Assembly: GCF_030272615.1 (NCBI RefSeq) | Contig: NC_081408.1 | Coordinates: forward strand, 402,531,889 to 402,595,888 | DNA length: 64,000 nucleotides | From: Cryptomeria japonica | Lineage: Eukaryota; Streptophyta; Pinopsida; Cupressales; Cupressaceae | Direction: 5' to 3' | Shown here: positions 1 through 10,456 of the stretch, one piece after another | Layout: every line of letters starts with the position of its first letter | How positions within the stretch are numbered: position 1 is the first letter of the stretch | Translations under genes and position numbers: made by a program | The notes under the pieces: generated by a model | Databases searched by the model: none | The model's input: the letters and a program-made list of their open reading frames with translations, nothing else | Told to the model about the DNA's origin: nothing

Positions 1-11
1 AGGAGATTTTG

Positions 12-635
12 ATGGCATTTGAAGCTCTCCTTGCTAGGAAACTTCCTAAAGGAACCAGCAAGTACAAAGGTAAGCTACCTTTGAAATGCTTTTCTTGCAA
101 CTGAATAGGACATATTGTTGTAAACTATCCTAATGGCGACAACAAGGACAAACCAGAAAGGTTCAAGAAATTCAAAGGAGGAAACCAAAGAAACTATTTT
201 GTGATAGTTGATGAAGGTGTCATAGATGAAGAATCAGAGGATGAAGAAAATGAAGATATTGTGTTTGTTGCTGTCAAGGAAGATGTGTCAGACAAGAAGG
301 CTCTTGTCTCCCGGTTTGATAATTCCAATGAGTGGATCATTGACAGTGGTTGTTCTCACCATATGACTCGTGACCGGAGCAAGTTTCTATCCTTGGAGGA
401 GTATGATGGTGGTGTGGTTCACTTTGGCAATGATGCACCATGCATGGTCAAAGGCAGAGGGTCCATCTCTCTGAATGGAAAGAGTAGTGCTGACAATGTG
501 TATCGGGTTGATGGTCTCAGACACAACCTTCTGAGTGTTGCCCAACTGAATGACAGTGGCCTCACTCTGAAATTCAAGAATCGAATTTGCGAAATCAAAG
601 GAAAGAATGGTGAATTGGTGGCCACCGGCATGTAG
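12..635 (+). pseudogene. Ty1/copia Gag C-terminus and protease (broken)
   Basis: This is the end of a copia Gag followed by the aspartic protease that cuts the Gag-Pol polyprotein. The frame is open from an ATG at 12, although the true start lies left of the window. A zinc knuckle reads CFSCN-stop-IGHIVVNYP: the third ligand His is kept, the last Cys is Tyr, and a TGA (probably from CGA Arg) interrupts it. An acidic linker follows, then the protease motif WIIDSGCSHHMT at about 333-368, with the catalytic DSG retained. The frame closes with TAG at 633, where Gln (CAG) is the likely original. The next domain, the GAG-pre-integrase, continues directly in the same frame after this stop. The family assignment is firm; the element is defective. 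Confidence 0.9.
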
Positions 636-1740
636 ACCAAAGGTAACCTATTTCATCTGAATACAAATATAAGTACATGTCTTATAGCAAAATTTGATTA
701 TACCTGGATATGGCATAGGAGACTCTGTCATGTAAACTTTGATAACATTGTGAAAGCTAGTAAGATCAAGGCAGTTAGAGGGTTGTCAGTGCTAAGTGAA
801 CTGGATAATACATACCTTGTGTAGAGAGTGTCAATTGGGGAAAATGTCTTCATCAACCTTTAAAGGTAAATCTTTCACTGCTGACAACTTGCTTGATCTT
901 GTGCATACTGATTTGTGTGGTCCTATAAAAACTAGAAGTGTGCAGGGTGATGGGTACTTCATGATTCTCACTGATGACTACTCAAGAATGATGTGGGTCA
1001 CATTCTTGAAAGACAAGTCTGAAGCCTTTGTAAAGTTCAAAGCTTTCAGAGCTTTAGTGGAGAAGGAAAGCGGTAAAAGGATCAAGTGCCTAAGAACTAA
1101 TCAAGGAGGGGAATTCACTTCCGATGAATTCAACAAGTACTATGAAGAACATGGCATCAAGAGGCAATTGTCTGCCCCCCAGACTCCACAGCAAAATGGC
1201 CTAGCAGAAAGGAATAACCGAACTATGGTTGAAGCAGCTAGAACCATGTTGATTCAAGGAAAGGTAGCTCACACCTTTTGGAGAGAAGCGGTGAGCACTG
1301 CAGTCTACACAATGAGTTGGGTACTCATCAAGAAAGGTAAGGATAAAACTCCTTATGAGTAATAGACTGGTAAGACACCTATGGTTAGCTACTTTAGAGT
1401 GTTTGGTAGAAAATGTTACATCAAGAGGAGTGAACACCAAAGAAAATTTGATGCAAAATGTGATGAGGGAATATTCCTTGGATATTCCACCAAGAGCAAA
1501 GCTCTCAAGTGTTTCAAAAATAGGACTCAGAGAATTATGGAAAGCATCAATGTAAGAGTTGATGAAACTTCTAAGAAAATTGAGGAAACTGGTAGTGAAC
1601 AAGCGGTAAACGAATCGGTTGCAACCTTCTAGGAACTGGATGTCAGTCAACCGAGTACCAGTAATAGTGTATTTACACCAGCAAATGTAGATGCTAATAC
1701 TGATGGAGATGAGGATGAAGAAGAAAAGTAAGAGGAATCC
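636..1740 (+). pseudogene. Ty1/copia integrase (broken)
   Basis: This is the integrase, which joins the element's cDNA to chromosomal DNA. The GAG-pre-integrase zinc region comes first (WHRRLCHVNF near 705), then a frame change near 790-800, then LCRECQLGKM. The catalytic core follows: HTDLCGP and YFMILTDDYSRMMWV near 903-990, then LRTNQGGEF near 1090, then the NGLAERNNRT glutamate region near 1197. Copia integrases normally have Asp in the second motif (T-D-N/Q-G-G-E-F). Here it is Asn (AAT), so the second catalytic Asp is lost. Adjacent stops TAA TAG at 1360 replace what is probably Leu-Trp. The C-terminal part (YFRVFGRKCYIKR, GIFLGYS) continues to an acidic tail near 1730. From 796 on everything stays in a single frame. 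Confidence 0.9.
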
Positions 1741-2815
1741 ATCAAGACCATTCCTTGGTATGTCAAGCTGAATCATGATCCTAATCAGATCATAGGAGAT
1801 AAGGATGCAGGAATCCTTACAAGAAGAAAGGTCAGAGAAAACTCATGTATGATCTCTTAATTTGAGCCTAAATCATTTAAAGAGGCACATAAAGATGAAG
1901 ACTGGATCAAGGCAATGGAAGAGGAACTTGACCAGATAGAGAAAAATGGTACATGGTCTTTGGTACCCAGACCGAAGCATAAAAATGTCATTGGTACCAA
2001 ATAGGTCTTCAGAAATAAGCTGAATGAGGATGGCACACTGATTAGAAACAAAGCCTGATTGGTATGCAAAGGATATGCTCAAGAAGAAGAAGAAGACTAT
2101 GGAGAAACCTTTGCTCTTGTAGCCAGATTGGAAGGAGTTCGTATGCTTCTTACATATGCAGCTTTTAAAGGCTTCAAAGTATATCAAATGGATGTAAAAT
2201 TTGCATTCCTAAATGGTGGACTTGAAGAGGAGGTGTATATAGAGCAACCAAATGGGTTTTCCCTATCTGAAGATAGTGACATGGTATGTACGCCACATAA
2301 AGCCTTATATGGGCTAAAGTAGGCACCTAGAGCATGGTATGAATGCCTGCATTCCCATCTTATGAAGATTGGATTTGAGAGAACAAGTGAAGATAGCAAT
2401 ATCTACTTGAAGTCTAAAGGAGATCAAATCCTGATCTGTGAGGTATTTGTTGATGACATTATCTTTGGTGGAGATGACAAGATGAGTCATGAATTTGCAG
2501 ATGAGATGAAGAAAGAGTTTGAGATGTCACTCATAGGGGAGATTAAGTTCTTCATTGGACTACAGATCCAGCAGATGAAGGATGGAATCTTTATCACTCA
2601 GTCCAAGTATGTCAAAGAGGTGTTGAAGACCTTTGACATGGAAGATAGCAAACCGGTTGGTACACCGATGGTGACCGGTTGTAAAGTATCCAAAGAGGAT
2701 GACTCTGTATTGGTTGATGAGAAGGAATACCGATCAATGATTGGTAAGTTGCATTATGTAGTGCATAGCAGACCGGATATTGCACATGCAGTTGGCATTA
2801 CTGCAAGATTCTAGA
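1741..2815 (+). pseudogene. Ty1/copia reverse transcriptase (broken)
   Basis: This is a copia-type RT (the RVT_2 family), which copies element RNA into cDNA. Diagnostic stretches are WIKAMEEELDQIEKNGTW near 1906, the RLEGVRMLL region near 2128, MDVKFAFLNGGLEEEVYIEQP near 2190 and the active site FVDDIIFGG near 2449 (usual form YVDD). LIGEIKFFIGLQI and GKLHYVVHSRPDIAHAV follow. The reading frame matches that of the integrase from 796 on. It is interrupted by TAA 1858, TAG 2002 (Trp expected), TGA 2056 (Arg expected), TAG 2320 (Gln expected) and TAG 2812 (Gln expected). The substitutions are mostly C-to-T or G-to-A changes and I see no frameshift in this stretch, so it decayed mainly by point mutation. 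Confidence 0.9.
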
Positions 2816-3381
2816 AAAGTCCAAGAGAATCCCACTTGGTTGCAGTCAAGAAGATTCTTAGGTATCTGAAAGGAACTATTGACTATGGGTTATGGTATCC
2901 ATACAATAATGATTTTAACCTGAAAGTGTTAACAGATGTTGATTGGGCTGGTAATGTAGATGAATGGAAGAGCACAACCGGTGGTGCATTCTTCCTTGGT
3001 GGTAGACTGGTCTCATGGATGAGTAAAAAGTAGAGTTCTATCTCTCAGTCTATAGCGGAAGCAGAGTATGTTGCAGCTTTCATGAACTGCACTCAGACAA
3101 TTTGGATGAAGCATGTATTGAATGGCTTCAAAGTTCTTGTATCTGAACCAGTAAGTATATTTTGTGAGAACACTAGTGCAATCAATATCTCCAAGAATCT
3201 AGTTTTACATTCTAGAACCAAGCACTTTGAGCTTAAGTATCATTTCTTGAGGGAAAAGGTTCAGAACAAAGAGATTGCATTGGAGCATGTTTCCAGTAAG
3301 GAGCAGTTAGCACACATATTCACCAAGCCTCTCCCAAAGACTACATTCATATACTTAAGAGGTGAATTAGGGGTGAGGTGA
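2816..3381 (+). pseudogene. Ty1/copia RNase H (broken)
   Basis: This is the RNase H that removes the RNA strand during cDNA synthesis. Visible motifs are HLVAVKKILRYLKGT near 2833, VLTDVDWAGNVDEWKST near 2926 (catalytic Asp kept), SIAEAEYVAAF near 3051 (catalytic Glu kept) and ISKNLVLHSRTKHFELKYHFLRE near 3187. The end is EHVSSKEQLAHIFTKPLP, typical of copia. The only stop in the domain body is TAG at about 3031 (SKK-stop-SSIS, Gln expected). The frame ends at TGA 3379, about 280 bases before the 3' LTR, which is normal copia spacing. Confidence 0.9.
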
Positions 3382-3658
3382 ATTAGGGGTACTACCCCTT
3401 CAGGAGGTGAACTAAAAGCATATGCTCCACATCAGTCGGGTATTGCATAGTCAAATTTATTTTGGATTGATGTGTTGAAGGATGATACTCCTCAGGGGGA
3501 GCAGCATAATGGAACAGGGTAGCTTGTGCCTCCACTTTGGCATTGTTGTCAAAGGGGGAGAAGATGTGAAGTGAAGAAGATATCTGTAGAAATTGGGGGA
3601 GAAAATGTGAAGTGGAAAGATATCTTTGTATATTGCCTTCAATGCCAAAGGGGGAGAT
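3382..3658 (+). other. Copia 3' untranslated region and PPT
   Basis: Non-coding stretch between the RNase H stop and the 3' LTR. It contains several copies of a G-run motif (CAGGGGGAGCAGC, CAAAGGGGGAGAAG, TTGGGGGAGAAAATG). The last one, AAAGGGGGAGAT at 3647-3658, sits directly against the LTR and is the polypurine tract that primes plus-strand synthesis. The upstream G-runs look like decayed tandem duplicates of it. Confidence 0.8.
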
Positions 3659-3988
3659 TGTTGGCATTATGTGAACCGGCATATGTGAGAACTGGTATAA
3701 CACTGTGAACCGGCATTTGTGCCAAAGTGAAGCAGTGTGCTTGTTCATGATGAACTGGCATATAGTTATGGGAACCAGCATATGGAAGTATTATATGACT
3801 ACCAGTTGGTAGTCTCAACTTTAGGGTTTCCGGTTGATGTGCTCCAAGCCTATGTGGCTCAACCGATGATATTGTGTGATGAGTTACCATTGTAAAGAAG
3901 AATAGATCATGTTGCCATGCAAGCTTGTGTGCGTGAAGGATCTTGCATGAGGGAGATTGTTCCTATCTACCTCAGGAATGTGTGAAGT

Positions 3989-3998
3989 CTATAAAATA
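3989..3998 (+). promoter_or_regulatory. Putative TATA box in copia LTR
   Basis: The sequence TATAAAATAG lies 330 bases into the LTR, where U3 should end. It is the best candidate core promoter for this element. Transcription would start about 25-35 bases downstream (inference). Confidence 0.5.
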
Positions 3999-4145
3999 GA
4001 GATAACATGTGATGGGCTATCAGCTGCCATAAAATCAGTGGAAATGGACGATGGAGAATGTCTTGAGTTTGGATCAAGATCTGTTGCATTTAATGCAGTG
4101 TGGTCAATGGTCAGGATTGAACCATTTGAATTCCTTAACCTAACA

Positions 4146-4172
4146 GGTTTAGGGTTTAGGGTTTAGGGTTTA
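4146..4172 (+). repeat. Interstitial telomere-like repeat
   Basis: About 3.7 tandem copies of the plant telomere heptamer (TTTAGGG) lie inside the copia LTR, downstream of its TATA box. A true chromosome end is excluded because other retrotransposon sequence continues on both sides. Confidence 0.85.
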
Positions 4173-5121
4173 TGCTACCGACCTATCTATTTTCCTATAA
4201 GATTGATGTTGTGTCTCTTTTTGAGGTTGTTGGCAAAAGTTGTGTGTGTGTATCCAAGAGAAGGGATACGTGATTATTGCCAGACCAAAAGGAGAGAAGT
4301 GATACTTGCAGAGTGTAAGCGTAGAAGGTGAAGAGGAGCTTAAGTGGATCTACATTGGCATTGAGTGTTGTTTCTAGATCATTGTAATACCTATTGATCT
4401 CTAACCACCTCAACAGTTGGAAAATCCCTTAATAGGGTAGCCTTAACTGGCTTGCTGAAAATCCTTTAATAGGGTAACTCAAAGCTACTGAGTTTGGAAT
4501 CCTTTAGCTATTGAGTTCTTGAAATCCTCTAACAAGGTAACCTTTAACAGGGTTTAACCCTTAACCGGGTATTGTAGCCATCCCTTAACTGGGTGATCTC
4601 TAACAAGATCGGTTCCTAGCAGAACCTTTTGTAATGTCTCTAACCAGACAAGGCTCCTAACAGAGCAGACTTCTAAAGAGTTCAAAAATAGCTTGTGGGT
4701 ATTCATCCCCACCATGGTTTTTCCCAGTTGGGTTTCAACATGAAAAATATTTGTGTCATGTGTGATGCTTTTATCTTGTGATGCTTTGCTATTGTCTATC
4801 AAGCATATGATGGTTCTGTGTTTTATGCCTGTCAATAAAACATGTTGAACTAGCTGTTATTATGATCTGATGATAGATTACATGTTTATGCATAAGGGTG
4901 AAATGGTAGTGTAGTCTCGAGTTGAGTGAAAAGCTAAGTGAGTAACCGGTTAATGCTTGTCTCATACATTCTTAGCTTTACCAGTTGTACTCTGTTTCAA
5001 ACCAATGTCACTATTTGCCAGTCATTTGAAGTGTCTGCTGTCAAACCGGTTTTGGACTGTATTTTTATCTATACTGATTCACCCCCCCTCTCAGTATCAG
5101 TTTGGTACTATTCGCTCATCA

Positions 5122-6247
5122 TTAAGTTATCATTGAGATGTTTTCATTGATGGAAACTCATATCATATTTGGCATATATAGTTCATGTTTTCATCATTCT
5201 GAAATATTGATTTAGGATTGATTGAGTATTGGTGAGGTCTGGAGAGTAGAATAGTGTATCTGGCAGAGTGTACAGTGTTTAGGTCGGTAGATTATTTTGG
5301 TTGAGTATTTTTCTTTGAGGATCTGGGAGATGTATTATGGATATGAAATTTACCTCATTCCAAGTTTGTGGCCTCTGGTGATGATTTTTGGGTAAGTTAG
5401 AAGATCCAGTAGATAGTTTTCTGCTAGAATAGTATTCAGCAGCAGTAACGTGTGAAGATTCATTGTGCAGATCGTACGAAGTGATTTTGGTGGTTGTTTG
5501 TATGTTCAAGGTTTTTAAGTCGTCATAAGCGTGTAGACATATTTTTTTGGTCCTCTTGGTTTTTCTTGGATTATATTGAGTCGACTTTGGGTAACACATT
5601 TCAATTGCATGTTATGTGGTATTTTTACGCCGACATGAAATAGATCTAATTTGATGTTGCGGATATATTAGACTGATTGATTTGATCATTTTAGTGATTG
5701 ATGGTAGTGTGGAAAATGTGTATGAGTGATTTGTGTAGTTTCACGTGTGTGGTTGAAATATTTGTGCTCTGGTATAATGCAAAATATCAAAATAGAGTAG
5801 AGTAGCAGAGCAGAGCAAGATTATGTATTTTGTGATTAACTGGAACTATACTCAGGTATTTGTTGATGCTATTAAATACTTCAAACCTTCTTGTACCTTT
5901 TGTAATCATTTTGTAAGGTAGTGAGCCTTCTGGGGTTGTAGCCCCTATTGTAATTTGAGCAGTGAGCTCTAGAAAGTGTGTCTGAATGCATGTGCATTCC
6001 CCTTATGTAATATTTTTATACTTCTAACAGAGTATATTAATATTGTGGGTTTTAATTCTACCATGTTTTTTCCCTTAACCGGTTTTCCACATAAAAATCT
6101 TGGTGTTATGGTGTCGTTGATCTTTGCTTTATGTTTTTGCACTTTACTTTTCTTCATTTGCATTAAGTGGTTGAAATATCAGGTTAATAAAAGAAATAAT
6201 TGTAGAACACTGATTCATCCCCCCCTCAGTGTTCCTTGATTCCAATA
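5122..6247 (+). repeat. Copia LTR fragment, second family
   Basis: Non-coding LTR sequence related to 41167-42742. Both carry GAGATGTATTATGGAT, a GTAAGG-CAGTGAG block, a CTGAATGCATGTG-TTCCCC block, a TTTTTCCCTTAACCGG block and a final C-run (6212-6233) before TTCCTTGATTCCAATA. The right end is probably 6247, with CA mutated to TA. The left end is not seen; the first copia element abuts or interrupts it at 5122. There is no adjoining internal region, so this is a truncated or solo LTR. Confidence 0.6.
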
Positions 6248-6249
6248 GT

Positions 6250-7129
6250 AGTAGAAGGGTCTTTTCTCTTACTATATTGGGGAGGATTTCTTAGAGAAGG
6301 TGAAACTTGTTTTTTCTTCTTCTATTTCATTTATTTATGCACCTTCAAGGGAAGTTGCTCCACATAAGTTGTAGCATGTCCTACTAGGTTTCATGAAGGT
6401 GAACGCTTCCTTGAGGAAGATGGTCCTAGATCTTTCTTCCCTTTTTCCACAACAATTGGTTCCCCTTTGTGATGGAGTCTCAACTTAATTAACTAGATGC
6501 AAGGGATAAGGATTGCCCATCCATTGCTTGGTCCAGTGCAATACATCCTTAGCTCTTACCTCGATATCTTTTATCTCTACTAGGTTGGGATCAACATTAT
6601 GAATTGAGATATCAAAATTCTTATTTTAATATAGAGGATGTGAAACATTCTCATCATCAACTTCTTTGATCTATTTGGAAACCCATAAATTAGCTACCTC
6701 GGTTGTCAAATCCAAGCTCAATCTATAGTAATCCCTAAATCAGACTTCATGATCATCTATACAATTGGCCCAATGATCTTCAATGTGTGGCACATATTTA
6801 AAGTAAGAAACCATGACTTTATCGAATCTACCCACAAAATCAAATTTATTATAATTAATTCTCAATGGGTCCAAAGAGAACTAAAGTAACTCTACCTCTA
6901 AATTTTTAGCAACTTTCATATCTAAGCACGAATATGCTCCTAAACTGAGTGGAAGTTGAAAACATGACTTATGTTTTCTCTTCACCAATTTGTGGGAATC
7001 TTCTATTTATCTACACAACTCCAACACAACTAATCTTTCACAAGGGTACTGGAGTTGCTTGTAGGGTGGTATGCTGAAAAAAATGAACCTTATATAAGTG
7101 AAAGTCTTAAATTGAGTGAAGTATCTCCC
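6250..7129 (-). pseudogene. Unrecognised pseudogene, C-terminal half
   Basis: On the minus strand the frame running out of 32709-33644 resumes here once the gypsy element and one copy of its CTCCC duplication are removed. Reading down from 7129 it gives YFTQFKTFTYIRF, then a region with YPCERLVVLELCR, FVGRFDKVMVSYFKYVPHIE and VLHWTKQWMGNPYP. An acidic/basic tail follows, ending near 6250. Several in-frame stops (TAA, TAG, TGA) break it, but I see no obvious frameshift. I do not recognise the family. It has no RT, integrase or transposase motif. The coherence over about 290 codons and across the insertion site argues that it was once a real protein, perhaps carried by another large non-autonomous element. 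Confidence 0.6.
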
Positions 7130-9844
7130 TGTTGGAACCCTCAGATTTTCAAATTTTAGAGTTCCAGATTCATGCCAAAAAGTAGATTTCTATGTTCAAT
7201 CATGTGTAACATCTATAATCAAGTAGGTTCGTTCAATTCTAACTTTCAAAGACCAGGTCTGATGCATCCATCAAGAGGTCAGCTCAAGGTATGTATATGT
7301 TTCACAAATTCTAGAATCAATCCAAGTATACCTTTTCGAACCATAATTCTTTTTCATCTCAACACTATCAGGTCAAATTAATTATTCCTTTGTATTTCAT
7401 GTATATCTGAGGACCTACGTTTCAAATTTCGGCTTCACATGAGGTTATTTGATATGTTTTCTAAAGGCAAATCTAAATACAACTTATCTAAATTTACAAT
7501 ATGTAATTCTAAATTCAGATCTTTCCAGTTGGATATTAGTAAATCATTTTGTAGGAGCATTACTAAAGAAAATGGAGTTGTCCAAAAGAGGGAAAGCCTT
7601 TATCCCACATTGTTTGTGGGATAGGCTCTTTTAACGTTTAATTCCAAAGCGACTCGCATGATAACTGTCGAAAGACAAATGGCTTTTGGCATAAAGAAGG
7701 CTGAACCTAGTGGACCCCATGCATGCAAAAAAGCATCTCGACGCAACCAAAGTTTTCCGACCGACTGGCAAGGATGAAGGCTAAAGATCGAGCAAGTCAG
7801 GTAGATGATCCAACGGTGGTCTCTATTTTGCAATGGGAAAGTGCACGAAAGATACCTATCGTAGAACAGCAACAAAGAAGAGACAAAGTCGGTGGTGGGT
7901 CCAGTGGTGCTGAAGTGGTGGATGAAGTGGTGCCCAGATGGACTTGCAAACCAATTCAAAAGTAACATGTGGCAGGGCATAGAAATGAAAAGCAGAGATA
8001 AAGAGATGGCAGGTCCGAGGGAGATCGACGGTTCTCACTATACCGCAATAGGAAAGTGCATGATGGTTATTCATCGTGGATCAGTGACAAAGCACGTGCA
8101 GCAAAGAATAGGGTAAAGAGTGAGAAAATCATGGAAGATCCAACGGATATCGCTATTCTGTGATTGAAAGTTGCACGATCAATATCTATTGTGGATGAGC
8201 GACAAAGAGGAAACAAAGTGAAATGGTGGGTCTGCCATTGCTGAGGTGGTAGACCAATGGTGATGAGCTGGTAGTCAGGTGGCACGTCATCAAATTCATA
8301 AAGTGACTTATCAAACACACCTTGGTCGTGTTAGATCTCTAAAAGGATTCACCAAAAGCATCAGTTCCATCGACATAAAGCACATCAAAGAAATCATAAG
8401 TGGTCCCACCAATAAAATAAAAACTATCGATGAACCTACAGAATCGATAAGACCTATGAATAGCTAGCCGAGGGAGGAAGTTTAGCCGAAAGAATAATAC
8501 TGATTCACAGATATCATTATAAAGGAAAGTATTTTATTTTATTTTATTTTATATAACAATATTTTTAGGGTAAATTATTATCTTATGTCAATGAATGTTA
8601 TATTTGCACATTATTTTCTTAAAAGAAAGAAAATACTTTGGTTTTATTGAATTATTTTAAACAAGTACTTATATTAAAATTATTGACTTCCAAACTAAAA
8701 GCTAAGGTGGAATATGTTTAATTTTTAAATCAAGGAATTTCCTTAGCTTATCTTGTGTGCAGGAGATAATGAGAAGATGATGGATATTTGCTGAGGAATT
8801 TTATCAAGGCGGAGAATAAAAGACACATGATTTAAGTATCATTTAGTTATTTTAAGGATTCTCGTTTGTAATTAATTATTAAACCAAAGGGTGTGTCCTT
8901 TGGAATGTAACTGTTTGTGGCTTTCTCTTCTATGAATGAAAGGGTGTGTCCTTTCATATATGTCTTTTGATTGACATACTTATGGGGAGTCATTCTTATA
9001 TGTAAAAAGGAAGAAGAATCAGGAGAACAACATATTGTTGTAAGGACTGAATGTCATTTTGTATTAGGGAAGTCTATAGGAAGAAGAAGTATCATTTTGC
9101 ACAATCAATTTGTAATGGAGTATCTGCAAGTGCAGCTTATGTATGCAATTATTTCTTGAAGATTAATATACAAGGTTCGTTGTTTCTTTTTCCAAATATT
9201 GTGTACAATTTTGTGTTGATGATTATCTTTGTCCTCTTGATAAATCTATTTATAGATTTTCTATGATGTGAATCACATGTCATTGCATTAAGTGAAAGAT
9301 TTAGTTCTTATTGTTTGTGTAACACATAGTGAACCTTCATAGTTGATGAGAAATTGTCTTTTGAGTTGATAAGATATTTTGTCCATAAAGTGTCATATAT
9401 ATTCCTTGATAGAGGCACTGGTCTGTTATTGATCTTTTAAGGTTTTGATCTGTATGCATTCAAGGTCCTTGATAGAGAAATGTTCTTCCCAAATCCTATA
9501 TGAACTGATCTATGTAGATTTGATTTAAGTCCTAAAAGCAATCTCATTTTCAATATACATTCACAATCATTTCTTTTCAAAGCATTTAGTTAAAGCACAT
9601 AATAAAGCATAATTGCAGAAAAATAATTTTCCAGTTATGTAAACTTGCTAAAAGGTTTAAATCCACTATAAATAACCTCTTTTGTGCTTGAGAGGAAGAG
9701 GCACACCCATCTAGGTTCACTGGAGCCTTAAGTGCAGAGGGATCTAGTCCTTGACTGTCCTCGTTCGTTGGCCAAGGCTAATTGGACTACTTGAGGATTT
9801 GGCAAGTCTTTTGGTTTTCCAATCTGTAGTTTTGGGAACCAACA
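7130..9844 (+). repeat. 5' LTR of the outer gypsy element
   Basis: Opens TGTTGGAACCCTC and closes GGGAACCAACA. It is 2,715 bases and is repeated at 29980-32708. A TATAAATA box lies at 9667-9674, near the 3' end, giving a long U3 and short R-U5. No conserved protein is encoded; the short open frames in it occur in parallel in the other LTR and drift between the copies. Confidence 0.95.
9667..9674 (+). promoter_or_regulatory. TATA box of gypsy 5' LTR
   Basis: TATAAATA, conserved at the same relative place in the 3' LTR (32533-32540) and followed in both by ACCTCTTTTGTGCTTGAG. This is the likely core promoter for the genomic RNA. Confidence 0.6.
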
Positions 9845-9847
9845 GAT

Positions 9848-9865
9848 TGGCGACTCTGTTGGGGA
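9848..9865 (+). promoter_or_regulatory. Gypsy primer-binding site
   Basis: TGGCGACTCTGTTGGGGA begins three bases after the LTR end. TGG pairs with the CCA end of a tRNA, where minus-strand cDNA synthesis starts. TGGCGACTC resembles the sites used by plant gypsy elements; I do not assign the tRNA with confidence. Confidence 0.8.
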
Positions 9866-9910
9866 ATTTGTCTGTAAAAAAATTAGGGGAATTTGTCTGT
9901 AAAAAAATTA
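9861..9910 (+). repeat. Perfect 25-bp tandem duplication beside the PBS
   Basis: Two identical 25-base units (9861-9885 and 9886-9910), each a GGGGAATTTGTCTG block plus an A-run. The first unit overlaps the 3' end of the primer-binding site. Confidence 0.9.
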
Positions 9911-10021
9911 ATTCCAGAATCTCATTTAAGGTGCTCTACTAGAAGGAAGAACCCATGAGCTTAATAAGTAATCTTTCCTCCATAGGAGGTGGCAACTCTA
10001 CCTAATAAGAAGTTTCAATAC

Positions 10022-10456
10022 ATGAATAATACTTGGTATTTTGAGAAAATAAGAGAAACCCCTAGAAATTTATCAATAAAATTAATGCAGGGGAGAAGGT
10101 CTTTGCATAAAGGGCAGGATAATCTTGTTGAGTTGAGTCCTAAGAAAAGATATAAAGAAAAGAAATCAACAACAATTATGGCATCATGGGGTTATAAAAA
10201 GTTTCCTAGCAGAGAGGATGGTTCTTCATCCGGTGATAAGTCTGAAAATCTAGAGGAAAATCCATTTTATGCCTTAAATGCAAAGGATAATAATGGTGGT
10301 CATGATGAAATCTTGACTGCGGAGGACAAGCAACTGGATGAAATCATACTTAAAATGGCAGTCTTGAATGAAGATGAATCCAAAATGGCAAAAGCTTTTA
10401 GGAGACAGCTAGATTGGGTATTGCAAAAACTAGGGATACAAAGGGATACAATTCAA
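10022..10456 (+). pseudogene. Gypsy Gag, N-terminal part
   Basis: N-terminal Gag of the outer gypsy element. The frame is open from before 10000; the first ATG is 10022, and a second in-frame ATG at 10178 starts MASWGYKKFPSRED, which could be the real start. The protein is charged and hydrophilic with an acidic centre (SENLEENPFYALNAKD) and a helical-looking KMAVLNEDESKMAKAFRRQ segment. The copia-type element cuts it at 10456 after codons for IQ. The same frame resumes at 23714, so the two halves belong together. Confidence 0.8.

Larger units (their letters stand above)
3659..5121 (+). repeat. 3' LTR of the first copia element
   Basis: The left end is set by the PPT: the LTR opens TGTTGGCATTATG. 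The right end is inferred from the C-rich terminal block at 5076-5098 followed by CTCATCA; no second LTR is in the window, so the end at 5121 is approximate. Inside are a TATA box (3989-3998), a telomere-like tract (4146-4172) and a degenerate array of TTAAC-GGG motifs from about 4420 to 4680. Numerous CCGG/CCGGT motifs occur in the U3 half. No protein is encoded. Confidence 0.75.

Noticed and set aside
4146-4172. True telomere or chromosome end
   Set aside because: Fewer than four units, inside an LTR with other retrotransposon DNA on both sides.
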